NCBI RefSeq assembly: GCF_028640845.1
Contig: NC_080540.1
Span: forward strand, 51,628,561-51,692,560
DNA length: 64,000 nucleotides
Origin: Ahaetulla prasina
Lineage: Eukaryota; Chordata; Lepidosauria; Squamata; Colubridae
Reading direction: 5' to 3'
Shown here piece after piece: positions 21,956 through 32,346 of the stretch; positions within the stretch are counted from its first letter, which is position 1, and each line of letters begins with the position of its first letter. The notes under the pieces were generated by a model, which was given only the letters and a program-made list of their open reading frames with translations, ran no database searches and had not been told where the DNA came from. Both the position numbers and the translations under genes were made by a program.

Positions 21956-22232
21956 CCAGTGTTGGAGCATTCATAACTTCTGGAGGCAAATTGTTCCACT
22001 GATTAATTGTACCAACTGTCAGGAAATTTCTCCTTAGTTCTAGGTTGCTTCTCTCCTTGATTTGTTTCCACCCATTGCTTCTTGTCCTGACCTCTGGTGC
22101 TTTGGAGAATAATTTGACTCCCTCTTCTTTGGGGCAGCCCCTGAAATATTGGAACACTGCTATCATGTCTCCCCTAGTCCTTTTCATTAAACTAGACATA
22201 CCCAGTTCCTGCAACCGTTCATATGTTTAAGC
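21956..22232 (-). mobile_element. CR1, outer element of the nest (part 3)
   Basis: Continuation of the CR1 from 16584-16668. Minus-strand frame reads [25 protein letters not shown] and LRRNFLTVGTINQWNNLPPE, the CR1 ORF2 C-terminus. The frame runs on into the L2 5' leader, giving a 137-codon chimeric open frame (21801-22214). Confidence 0.85.
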
Positions 22233-23885
22233 TTTCATATGTTCATATGCTTAAGGTGGGTTTCTCTCCACCTGTTGATGTGCAGTTTTGGAGATTAGTG
22301 AAAACTCTCTTACATTCTTTCATTATGTGTCCTGAATAATATCCAGCCTCCCTGGCTTCCTGGACTTTAATGCAATGCCAAAACAGAACATGAAGGAGCA
22401 TTTCCTATGGGGATTTTTCAAACGAGAATAGTTCAATGCAGTATAACAGAGGCTTTATATCAGAGATGTTTCAGAATAATTCAATATACCAGCAGTAGCA
22501 TCCTCTCTCACTTCCAACAATAATGGAAGTGAAATATAAATGAATATCAAATATAAGTGAAATTAAAAAGAAATTCCCCAAGAAGCCTCTTTCAAAGGGA
22601 AAGGCAACATTTTGAAAAGTTGCAAAGCAAATTTTGACACAGAACTACAGTAATGCCATGAAACATCATATTCAAGAGAAAATGTGAGTGTAGGTACATG
22701 TTGCTGGCAAAAGTACTAACAGAAAATTGAGAGGTTGAGAGGAAAATGTCTCCAACTGGGTAATGAATTAAACCTGGCCTTTCTCAATACAGTTGAAATA
22801 CTCATTTAAGTTTTAATTGGCGAAAGTATTGGCTGTTGTGATTCAACTGCTCAATTTTAATCTCTATCATGAACCTTTATATATTTCCTAAATGTGATAA
22901 TATAACTGTAATGGAAGAACATGCATTGCATTAAAAAAATCTTCTCTGCAGTATCTTCAGTTGGAACATATCTGTAGAAGTCTCTTATTTTAATTAATAT
23001 TTAATTTAATTTAATTTATATTAAGCATTTATTGACAGTCTATTAGACACTTTCCTTATTAGTTTTCAAAGCGATCTGGGTTTCTTTTTTTTTTTTTAAA
23101 GATTTATTTCTCTCCTTTTTGATTTCTTTTGTTCTAAATCAGGTTTAGAAGATGTATACTTTTTTGGTTTACCTTGTTTTTCTTTACTTCCTTTTTTCCT
23201 TGAAGCCTTTTGATAAATATTACTTAGATCTCTAGGGATGACAACTCAGGTAGAGTCATGGGGATGACAAAAAGCAAGCAAACAGAACATTACAAAAGGT
23301 GAAAATCTGGATTATTTATCTGTTTATCTTAATACCTGGAGTGAGAATTTATATAGTTACCAGTAGTATAGGTTAACATAGCTTGAATTTTTTTAATGAA
23401 TAGAATTTCAAAGCCATGGGGTCAAAGATAGTGAATAATATAGATGCAATGGGGTGGGGGGAGAAACTAATTTGCTTTTCTCAGTATAATTATTTTATGA
23501 GAAAATTCTGACATAGTTGGCTGTTAGCGAACAATGCAATTGCTCGTTTACTCTCCCCCACACCAAAGGAAGAACTCAGCAACATATTCTGAGCCTTGAA
23601 TACACTGAAAAGCCTCATTATATTCTTTCCTTTTAAAGCTGAAGTTAAAGCTTAAAGTTTACCATTTCTGTGAAAGTGTATCTGAAAAACCAGGCAGCAT
23701 CTATTCTATCCCAGCCTCAAGAGAAAAGAGGTTAGCTGAATTTCAATTAACAACTTTGTTGAAGTCCTTGGAGTCAGTTCCCCTGTCCAGTTATCAAATA
23801 CTGAAAATATTCCAATATGAACAAGCCAAGAAGCATTAATACTGGAATAAAACCCAAGAAACATTAATATTAGAATAAAAAGGGA
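22233..23885. other. No recognisable feature
   Basis: AT-rich, apparently single-copy sequence. Nothing assigned beyond poly(T) at about 23081-23097. Confidence 0.45.
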
Positions 23886-24158
23886 AAAGTAAAGGTTTCC
23901 CTTATCCATTCATTTCCGATTCTAGTAGGCAGTGCTCATCTCCACTTTTTAGCTGAGGAAGCCAGCATTGATCAGAGACACTTCCATGGTCATGTGGCGA
24001 GCAGCGCAATATGCCAAAGGCACAGAACACTGCTACTTTCCCACTGGGGTAGTATCTATTTATCTACTTGCAATTGCATGCTTTCAAACTGCAATGTTTA
24101 CAGGAACTGGGGAGTAACAGGAGCTCATCCTATCATGTAATACTTGGATTTTGAACTG
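23886..24158 (-). mobile_element. tRNA-derived SINE, diverged
   Basis: Minus-strand copy of the 11533 family: AAAGTAAAGGTTTCCC, GTGCTCATCTCCA, GGTCATGTGGCGAGCA, CATGCTTTCAAACTGC, AACAGGAGCTCATCC and a decayed box B. The box A end is lost at the CR1 junction. Confidence 0.7.
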
Positions 24159-24164
24159 AGAGAC

Positions 24165-24473
24165 ATGCTAGCAGTGTTCCAATATCTCAGGGGTTGCCAC
24201 AAAGAAGAGGGAGTAAAGGTATTCTCCAAAACACCCGAAGGGCAGGACAAGAAGCAATGGGTGGAAACTAATCAGGGAGAGAAGCAACTTAGAACTAAGG
24301 AGAAATTTCCTGACAGATCAATTAATCTGTGGAACAACTTGCCTGCAGACGTTGTGAATGCTCCAACTCTGGAAATTTTTAAGAAGGTGTTGGATAACCA
24401 TTTGTCTGAAGTGGTGTAGGGTTTCCTGCCTAAGCAGGGGATTGGACTAGAAGACCTCCAAGGTCCCTTCCAA
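24165..24473 (+). mobile_element. CR1 3' end
   Basis: The 91-codon frame 24144-24419 encodes the CR1 ORF2 C-terminus (MLAVFQYLRGCHKEEGVKVF, LWNNLPADVVNAPTLEIFKK). It ends at the normal stop and is followed by the CR1 3' end. It is 5'-truncated beside a SINE. Confidence 0.85.
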
Positions 24474-24562
24474 CTATTCCTATTCTATTCTATTCTATTC
24501 TATTCTATTCTATTCTATTCTATTCTATTCTATTCTATTCTATTCTATTCTATTCTATTCTA
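24474..24562 (+). repeat. (TTCTA)n tail of CR1
   Basis: About 17 pentamers immediately follow the CR1 end CCTTCCAACTATTCC. In snakes, CR1 ends are known to seed such microsatellites. Confidence 0.92.
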
Positions 24563-25204
24563 ACCTTCTGGTCAACAAACGCAGTCTCTTAGACAAGGTT
24601 AAACTGTAAGATAATTAAGCAAGTAGTATGACATAAGGCTCAGTCCTAGGTCCTGTTTGGTTCAATGTATTTGTAAACACTTTGTTTTAAAGTCATACCC
24701 AGAATATTGCACATTCCTGTCAGGTAATGCAATAAAAAGCAAGAGGATTTTAAATTGAATCTTACTGCAATCCTATTAAATAGGTATTATGTTCAGGTAC
24801 CTTATTCTAGCTTGAGTTCAATGTTCATATTCATGAAGAAAGAGTGTGTGAATGAACAAAAAATTCACAACAGTCATTCTTCAGAACTTGAGTTGAGGCT
24901 CCCTTATATTGAATTAGGATTGTGTAGGGTATTAGTTTTGACTGTGAGGTTCTATGATATAAGCCTCAAAAATCTTCACTACCATTTGATCTGGTAACTG
25001 TGGATTATTGTTTAACATGTTTTTGCACGTAACAGAAAGGCATTCTAAGATGAGAATTGTGTTAGTCTATGGTGACACAACCCCATAGTTTTTCTAACAA
25101 GTTTTATTAAAAGGCACAAACTTTTTCTGAGTCCTGATGTCAAACCTGCATTGATTAATTCTTCCAGGCAAACTTTATCATGTTTATTTTATCAAAATAA
25201 AATA
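24563..25204. other. No recognisable feature
   Basis: AT-rich; nothing assigned. Confidence 0.45.
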
Positions 25205-25440
25205 ATGTCACAGGTGTTATATTGGGTGAGTGAAGAGACTGGAAACAGGCTTCAGACAACAACTCTTTATTTGACAACTATCTACAATCCAGCAGCTTGC
25301 CTGTCTGACAGCCTGCCCTTATATTGGGAGCTGTCAGGGAGTTCACCCAATCATGTTTGAGTATTCTTCCGGCTCAAACTACGGAACAGAGGGAAAACTA
25401 TCAGGCTGTCAGTATCTAACACCAGCATTTTAAATTCTCA
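25205..25440 (-). mobile_element. Candidate solo LTR
   Basis: Read on the minus strand: a TATA-like CAATATAAGGGC (25315-25326), an AATAAA signal (25266-25271) and an end in CTGTGACA. This is the spacing of an LTR. The left edge is approximate and no target duplication was found. Confidence 0.4.
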
Positions 25441-25718
25441 GAGCAGCATGAAAGACCTCAAAGTGGCCATTTTGATAAAATGGGGCCCTTGTCCTATTGA
25501 GCAGGAAATTGCTGAACTCAGATACATCAATAGGTTTCAGACAATTTCAAAAGGTCTCAAAAAGCAGAGTGGGCTTCAGCACATTACAATTGTTAATTGA
25601 TAAGCCACATCTGTCTCACATGTCATTCACACTTGTAAAATCACCTGGTCTTCTTCTTCCTTTCCCCATCCACTTCACCCCATATTAATTCATACATCAG
25701 TCTAGCCATACTGTGCAT

Positions 25719-25754
25719 CTGATAAAGTGAGATGCAGCTCACAAAAGTTTATGC
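25719..25754 (+). ncRNA. Decayed hammerhead-like motif
   Basis: CTGATAA, stem GTGAG/CTCAC around a short loop, then AAAAG. This is the hammerhead order (CTGATGA, stem II, GAAA) with one G-to-A change in each core element, which would inactivate it. It resembles a motif common in amniote retroelement repeats. It lies about 100 bp upstream of half-L1 copy B but outside that insertion. Confidence 0.4.
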
Positions 25755-26724
25755 CTTTAATAAAACTATTAGGCAGAAAGGTGCTTCCAGATTTCTTCTG
25801 ATAGTTGAAAGGATAGATTGCTTTTAGAGAGGTGCATTAAAGATTCTCCCTTTAGGAGACTACCGGTTGGCTCTGCTGCATTGAAGACGGTCCTATGGAT
25901 CGTCCCCCTCGGGATCGTGTTCTGGACAGCGTAAATCAGCTGTCTGGGCAGCGTAAATCAGCTGTCCGATGGTTCAAATTCCTTCCCCTTGGGAGAAGAG
26001 GGGAAGGAGAGCAGCCAGGCAGTGGTAGAGCTCCCTTAGAATCCCAGGAATAAAGCCTGGGGCTTGAAAGGTGACAGCTCCCCAGAATCTTGACAAGCTC
26101 CAGACCTGAAGCGCTTCTGCCTAAGCAAAACAAGATGCCGCATCCACCTCTGTGCTTAATACTTGTTTTAAGATGATTTCAATGCAGACAGAGCGAAAAC
26201 AGAAGTTTTGGTAACAATAATTGCAAGTATCAAATTGTAATTCTGTTTCTACAAATTTTCCTTCAGAATCAACATAAGAAGAATAAATATGGCACTTTCA
26301 CTGTAACAGGGCATGAAAGTGAAAGTTAACTGCTAGTTAAAGCTGTTATCACTCTCATTGTCTCTGTGCTGCTGGATTTATAATGAACTGAAACTTTAAA
26401 ATCATGTGAATGGATTTTTAATGCAGACGGAACAAAAACAGGTACTGGCAGTTATTTGTAAGGAAATTCTAACTCCCTAATTAGAGGATACTTTGTTGGA
26501 AAGATTGGAGATGAAGAAAGGAAATTGTTTTTTGAAAATGAAAGTTAAGGAAGTGCTTGTTAAAGCAATTGGTGTGGAAGCTACACAAAGTATATAAGAA
26601 GAGCCCAAGCAACAAGAACTGATTTATTTTTTATTATAGTGTTCAAGAGGAGAAGATTTATTGAATTTTTTCATTTTTTTTATTATTTCTCTTTGCTATT
26701 TGGCATATTATAGCTTAACAGGAA

Positions 26725-27769
26725 ATGGCTTTTAAACAAACAAAGCCAAATGTTATCAAGGATTGTGAAATTTCTTTACTTCAAATACAGAAGGTAAAAG
26801 AAGATCTGAAGGAATATTTAAAGGCTTTTTTAAAGGAACTTTGGGAGGCTCAAATTTCTGTAATAGATCAAAAATTTAATGAAATGGAAAAAGAAATACT
26901 GGCTTTTAAAGATATGGTGGAAACTCAGAATGAGGATTTGGAAAGTGTAGTGGAAGCAATTAAACTTTTAGCAGATTATACTTTTAAGATGAATGAAAGA
27001 ATGGAAGAACTTAATCAAGTTAATTTGGATTTGAAAAGGAAAATAGAGGAGGCTCAAAAGAATCAAGTTAATTTGAATTTAGAAAACAAAATAGAGGGAA
27101 TACAGGTTAAGGTGGATAGGGCAGATGAAGAAATGGTTATCTTACAATATAGGTTAATGGAGTATGCTGTAAGGGTGAGAGGATTGAAAGAATGTAAGCA
27201 GGAGAATTTAAAAAAGATTTTTTTAAACAGATAACTGGAGAGAATTCAGAAGATTTTGAAGTTAATATTGGAAAAATTTATCATGTTAATCCTGGTTGGC
27301 TAGACAGAGGCAATTACCAAGAGATGTGGTCATTTATTTTACAAATAAGAAGATTAGGTGTGGAATTTTACAAGCATTTTATAAAAATAAATTTCAAATA
27401 GTAGGACAAGATATAATAATGATGAAGGAAATTCCTTCTAAAATGTTAAGAAAGAGAAAAGAATTTGCCTTTTTAGTGGATGAACTTAAGAAATATCAGA
27501 TACAGTTTAGATGGGATGTTCCAGCTGGTCTAACAGTGAATTATAAAGGAAGAAAGTATCGTCTTAGTACAGTTCTTAAAGCAAGAGATTTTTATATTAA
27601 TGTATTAAAGGCTGGAAATCCTTTGTTCTTAGAAGCTAAGAAGATTGGTGTTGAGATGGCAAAAAAATGGAATAAGGATGTAATACAAATACAAGATAAG
27701 ATGAGGGGAAGAGAATTATTGGAGAAAACGGGAATTAAAAGAACAAGGAGAGATTTGTGTAGCTTCTAA
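26725..27769 (+). pseudogene. L1 ORF1-type RNA-binding protein, frameshifted
   Basis: The start ATG (26725) aligns with copy A (MAFKQ). The first open frame (26725-27234) is a charged coiled coil (FNEMEKEILAFKDMVE, NLENKIEGIQVKVD). A stop follows KKIFLNR. Homology continues in another frame (EDFEVN, IYHVN) and again from 27296, where the reading frame opens at a TTG, not a real start: PRDVVIYFTNKKIRCGILQ, DIIMMKEIPSKMLRKRKEF, PAGLTVNYKGRKYRLST. These are the RRM and C-terminal domain of L1 ORF1p. The C-terminus is about 35 residues longer than in copy A. Like copy A, the frame fails in the hinge between coiled coil and RRM. Confidence 0.8.
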
Positions 27770-27877
27770 ATAAAAGGGTGTTTCTGTCTATGGGAAAGGA
27801 ATTTTTTTTCTCTTTTTTTAATATAATAGAAGAAAGTCAAAAAGTTTACTATACCCTGTACTTTGCTCTGGGAAGTC

Positions 27878-27930
27878 TCGGGGGGGGGGGTTATTGGGGG
27901 GGGAAGTAGGGGGAGGGGGGATGGAGGGGG
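27878..27930 (+). repeat. G-run tract of half-L1 copy B
   Basis: Four or more G blocks follow CCCTGTACTTTGCTCTGGGA, which parallels CCCTGTACTCGGTTCTCGGA in copy A (10839). Potential G-quadruplex. Confidence 0.85.
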
Positions 27931-28197
27931 GATATTTGAAAAAAATTTGTAAAACTTTTTCAATAAAAAAAAAGATTCTCCCTTTAGATGATTACTGCTT
28001 TTTTCAAAGTTTAATACAGTCTTATTTTGGGAGAAAAAAAAAGCACTTATCAGGTTGAGTAAGGAAAGATGGGTAGACCAGTGACAGATTGAAGATGGCA
28101 TTATATGTTTATGTCTCAAGAAATGGTTAGAAGTGCATTTTATGCTGGACCAATTGAAATATACAGGTAATTCCTTAGATTAGCTATCTGTACAGAT

Positions 28198-28460
28198 CAG
28201 GGATGAAATCCAGCAGGTTCTGACAGGTACTGGAGAACCGGTAGCAGAAATTCTGAGTAGTTCGGAGGACCAGCAAATACCATCTCTGGCTGGCCCCAGA
28301 GTGGGTTGGGAATGGAGATTTTGCAATACCCTTTCCCCTGGAGTGGGGTGGGAATGGAGATTTTGCAGTATGCTTCCCCTGCGATGCCCACCAAGCCACA
28401 CCATGCCCACCAAGCCATGGCCACAGAACCAGTAGTAAAAAAATTTGGATTTCACCACTG
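28198..28460. mobile_element. hAT-type MITE, 263 bp
   Basis: Ends CAGGGATGAAATCC and GGATTTCACCACTG. Perfect duplication GTACAGAT at 28190-28197 and 28461-28468. The interior carries AGCAGGTTCTGACAGG and GTTCGGAGGACCAGC, shared by the family at 36906, 50298 and 55536. Confidence 0.88.
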
Positions 28461-28540
28461 GTACAGATACAAAGTTTCTTTGCTTGATCTGATTTTAGCA
28501 TCCTGTTTAATTGTGTGCCAGATTTCATTTGTCTGAAATG

Positions 28541-30320
28541 GTATAACAAGAAAAAAGTCAAGGAAACAATTGGCCCATTGCTGGGAGAAAGTGGCAAGAA
28601 GATGACAAACAACAGGGAGAAAGCAGATCTACTTAACTCATATTTTGCATCTGTCTTTACACAAAAGGAAAAAACAATCCAACCTATCAAAAACAGCACT
28701 ACAAAAAACAGATTAGAAACACAAGTTAAAATAGGGAAGAAAATGGTAAGTGAATACCTGTATACCCTAGACGAGTTCAAATCACCAGGACCGGATGGAT
28801 TACACCCCAAGGTTCTGAAGGAACTGGCAGACGTGATCTCAGAACCACTGAACTATATCTTTCAAAGATCCTGGAGCACAGGGGAGCTGCCAGAGGACTG
28901 GAAAAGAGCTGATGTAGTTCCCATCTTCAAAAAAGGAAAAAAAAAAAACAGATCCAGGAAACTACAGACCTATCAGCCTAACCTCAGTACCAGGGAAGAT
29001 TCTGGAAAAGATAATCAAGCAACGAATCACCGAACACTTAGAAGCAAACAAAGTAATAACCAAAAGCCAACATGGGTTTGTCAAAAACAGATCATGCCAC
29101 ACTAATCTTATTGCATTCTTTGACAAAGTGACAAAATTAGTGGACCAGAGGAATGTTGTCGATATAATTTACTTGGACTTCAGTAAAGCATTTGATAAAG
29201 TAGACCAGAGCCTACTACTAGATAAAGTAGAAAAATGTGGGTTAAACTGCATCACCACCAGATGGATTCGTAACTGGCTGACCAACCGGACTCAACATAT
29301 AGTCTTCAACGGAACTACATCCACATGGAGGGCAGTATGCAGTGGAGTACCCCAAGGCTCTGTTTTAGGCCCAGTACTCTTCAACATCTTCATCAATGAC
29401 TTGGACGAGGAGATAGATGGGGAACTCATCAAATGTGCAGATGACACCAAGCTGGCAGGAATAGCCAAAACTCCAGAAGATAGGCTCAAGATACAGAAAG
29501 ATCTTGACAGACTAGAACATTGGGCGCTATCTAACAAAATGAAATTCAACAGTGAAAAAAGTAAGGTTCTACATTTAGGCCAAAAAAACAAAATGCACCA
29601 GTACCGTATATGTGGTACCTTGCTCAATAGTAGTACCTGTGAGAGGGATCTTGGAGTCCTAGTGGATAACCATCTAGATATGAGCCAGCAGTGTGCAGCA
29701 GCTGTTAAAAAGCCAACACAGTTCTGGGCTGCATAAACAGAGGATAGAATCAAGATCACGTGAAGTGTTAGTACCACTTTATAATGCCTTGGTAAGGCCA
29801 CACTTGGAATATTGCATCCAGTTTTGGTCGCCATGATGTAAAAAGATGTTGAGACTCTAGAAAGAGTGCAGAGAAGAGCAACAAAGATGATTAGGGACTG
29901 GAGGATAAAACATATGAAGAACAGTTGCAGGAACTGGGTATGTCTAGTTTAACAAAAGAAGGACTAGGGAGACATGATAGCTGTGTTCCAATATCTCAGG
30001 GGCTGCCACAAAGAAGAGGGAGTCGGGCTGTTCTCCAAAGCACCTGAGGGTAGAACAAGAAGCAATGGGTGGAAACTGATCAAAGAAAGAAGCAACTTAG
30101 AACTAAGGAGAAATTTCCTGACAGTTAGAACAATTAATAAGTGGAACGACTTGCCTTCAGAAGTTGTGAATGCTCCAACACTGGAAATTTTTAAGAAAAT
30201 GTTGGATAACCATCTGACTGAGATGGTGTAGGGTTTCCTGCCTGGGCAGGGGGTTGGACTAGAAGGCCTCCAAGGTCCCTTCCAACTCTGATGTTATGTT
30301 ATGTTATGTTATGTTATGTA
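28541..30320 (+). mobile_element. Long CR1 LINE fragment with RT domain, broken
   Basis: Three plus-strand frames together cover most of a CR1 reverse transcriptase. 28515-29105: [54 protein letters not shown], lost at an A-run near 28935. 29128-29736: [35 protein letters not shown] and the catalytic region as CADDTKL (usually FADD), [20 protein letters not shown]. 29974-30231: the C-terminus ending NAPTLEIFKK. The 5' endonuclease is missing. The 3' end is followed by an (ATGTT)n tail (30288-30318). A very similar copy lies in the opposite orientation at 57951-59936. Confidence 0.9.
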
Positions 30321-30416
30321 TATCTGTCTGAAATGATATAGAGTTTCCAGCCTGAGCAAGGGGATTGGACTAGAAGGCCTCCAAGATCCCTCCCAACTCT
30401 GTTATTCTGTTATTTT
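30321..30416 (+). mobile_element. CR1 3'-terminal fragment
   Basis: A second CR1 end directly after the (ATGTT)n tail: TCTGAAATGATATAGAGTTT, then GGGGATTGGACTAGAAGGCC, then CCAACTCTGTTATTCTG. Same strand as its neighbour. Confidence 0.75.
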
Positions 30417-30511
30417 AGCTTGGAAAATGTCAGAAAAGAAAGCATTTGTCCCAACAACTATGGATATTTTCTACACATTGTTTCTAGTGTCTTCCTAATG
30501 CTGTTACTTTT

Positions 30512-30780
30512 TTTTTTTTTTTTTTTTTTGCATTTATATCCCGCCCTTCTCCGAAGACTCAGGGCGGCTTACACTATGTCAAGCAATAGTCTTCATCCAT
30601 TTGTATACTATATACAAAGTCAACTTATTGCCCCCCAACAATCTGGGTCCTCATTTTACCTACCTTATAAAGGATGGAAGGCTGAGTCAACCTTGGGCCT
30701 GGTGGGACTTGAACCTGCAATATTGCAAGCAGTTGCTGTTAATAATAGGCTGCATTAGCCTGTTGCGCCACCAGAGGCCT
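30512..30780 (-). mobile_element. tRNA-derived SINE with L2-like 3' end
   Basis: On the minus strand, a box A-like GTGGCGCAACAGGC and box B-like GGTTCAAGTCC are followed by CTGAGTC/CTTCCATCC body sequence. The 3' end matches L2 (CTGAGTCTTCGGAGAAGGGCGGG). Shared L2 ends imply mobilisation by L2. A plus-strand relative is at 35285. Confidence 0.7.
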
Positions 30781-31521
30781 TCTTAATACTGTTATTAATT
30801 ATTACTATTAATACTTAATACTGTTCTAAACTGTTCCACTGTTGAAGGAAAATAGTAATCAACCTGAGCGTTTGGCTAAGTACTTTAGGTGTTGGCAAAC
30901 ACTTCCCAAGGAAACTAATTCCTGGATGATTGGTTTATTAATTGACAAAAGTAATCCAAGATAACTTCGGAAAGCTGCTAAATCAATCTACAACTATTTC
31001 TTTTTTCTTATACATATCTTATTTCCTCAAATTTTGTTTAGCGTATAGGATGCTTTTCTGCCTCTGTGTCTGCTGTGTATATGAAATAATTCCCCCCACC
31101 TTTATTTAAAAAAAATCTAGTTATCATTTAACATGATGGGAGAAAATCCAAAGTAGAAATGCTTTTCATGGAAAAAAGAATCTGAGAGACATTCTTATGA
31201 GAGAAATATAGGGTTCATGCATTTATTGAATGATGAGGTTATCAAGGGCATGGGTAAATTTCTCTTTTTTTTTCTTGATCAGTAATCTAGGCAGCAATCT
31301 GCAGACTTTCTTTCTTCCCTCCTTTCAATACAATCACCAGGGAAGACATATTGAAATTATGTTTTGTCCCTGTTGGGCTTGTTAAATACCTGGGCTGTTA
31401 TCAGTGCTAAATTCTGATCCTGAGACATTTTTTTTGATGAATTTGTCTTGGAGAAATGTAGAGAAATTATTGACATTTCCCCTGTCCCTAATCTTCGTAG
31501 AGATCTTTTTTTACTTCATTT
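30781..31521. other. No recognisable feature
   Basis: AT-rich; nothing assigned. Confidence 0.45.
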
Positions 31522-32271
31522 GTATAATAGAATAGAATAGAATTTTTTATTGGCCAAGTGTGATTGGACACACAAGGAATTTTTCTTGGTGCATATGCCC
31601 TCAGCGTACATAAAAGAAAAGGTACATTCATCAAGAATCATAAGGTACAACACTTAATGAAAGTCATAGGGTACAAATAAGCAATCAGGAAACAATATCA
31701 ATATAAATCGTAAGCATACCAGCAACAAAGTTAGAGTCATACAGTCATAAGTGGAAGGAGATGCATGGTGGGAACAATGAGAAGATTAATAGTAGTGCAT
31801 ATTTAGTAAATAGTTTGACAGTGTTGAGGGAATTATTTGTTTAACAGAATGATGGCATTCGGGAAACAACTGTTCTTGTGTCTAGTTGTTCTGGTGTGCA
31901 GTGCTCTATAGCATAGTTTTGAGGGTAGGGGTTGAAACAGTTTATGTCCGGGCTGTGAGGGGTCTGTAAATATTTTCACAGCCCTCTTTTTGACTCGTGC
32001 AGTATACAGTTACTCAATGGAAGGCAGGTTGGTAGCAATTGTTTTTTCTGCAGTTCTAATTATCCTCTGAAGTCTGTGTCTGTCTTGTTGGGTTGCAGAA
32101 CTGAACCAGACAGTTATAGAGATGCAGATGACAGACTCAATAATTCCTCTGTAGAACTGTATCAGCAGCTCCTTGGGCAGTTTGAGCTTTCTTAGTTGGT
32201 GCAGAAAGAACATTCTTTGTTGTGCTTTTTTGATGAAGTTTTTGATGTAAGCTGTCCATTTTAGATCTTGT
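31522..32271 (-). mobile_element. LINE with (ATTCT)n tail, RT C-terminus; interrupted by L2
   Basis: Minus-strand frame 32010-32213: MFFLHQLRKLKLPKELLIQF, VICISITVWFSSATQQDRHR, then IRTAEKTIATNLPS. This is the post-palm end of a CR1/L2/Rex-group reverse transcriptase. The 3' end has a short (AATAG)n tail at 31528-31545. The element resumes after the L2 insertion at 33098-33180 (GGTAGAACCTAGAAATTTGA). Same family at 38142-38691. The clade is not resolved. Confidence 0.7.
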
Positions 32272-32275
32272 GATG

Positions 32276-32346
<71 letters not shown>

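Larger units (their letters stand above)
25856..27970 (+). mobile_element. Half-L1 (HAL1-like) retrotransposon, copy B
   Basis: Bounded by a perfect 17-bp duplication AAAGATTCTCCCTTTAG (25839-25855 and 27971-27987) and ending in AATAAA plus A's. The target reads ATT/AAAG, close to the L1 endonuclease preference TT/AAAA. Contents: a GC-richer 5' leader of about 870 bp with a tandemly repeated GCGTAAATCAGCTGTC block (25929-25968), ORF1 (26725-27769) and a short 3' end with a G-run tract. No ORF2. Homologous to copy A from the leader's last 250 bp onward. The first few hundred bp of the leader differ. Confidence 0.8.

Noticed and set aside
21029..21976. Long GC-rich open frames on both strands (up to 199 codons) as a possible L2 ORF1
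   Set aside because: Repetitive Ala/Gly/Pro translation with no domain; frames are open on both strands, as expected for CpG-rich sequence with few stop codons.
28184..28810. Minus-strand 208-codon open frame
   Set aside because: Antisense of a hAT MITE and CR1 sequence; no coding signature of its own.
29292..29834. Minus-strand 180-codon open frame
   Set aside because: Antisense of the CR1 reverse transcriptase.
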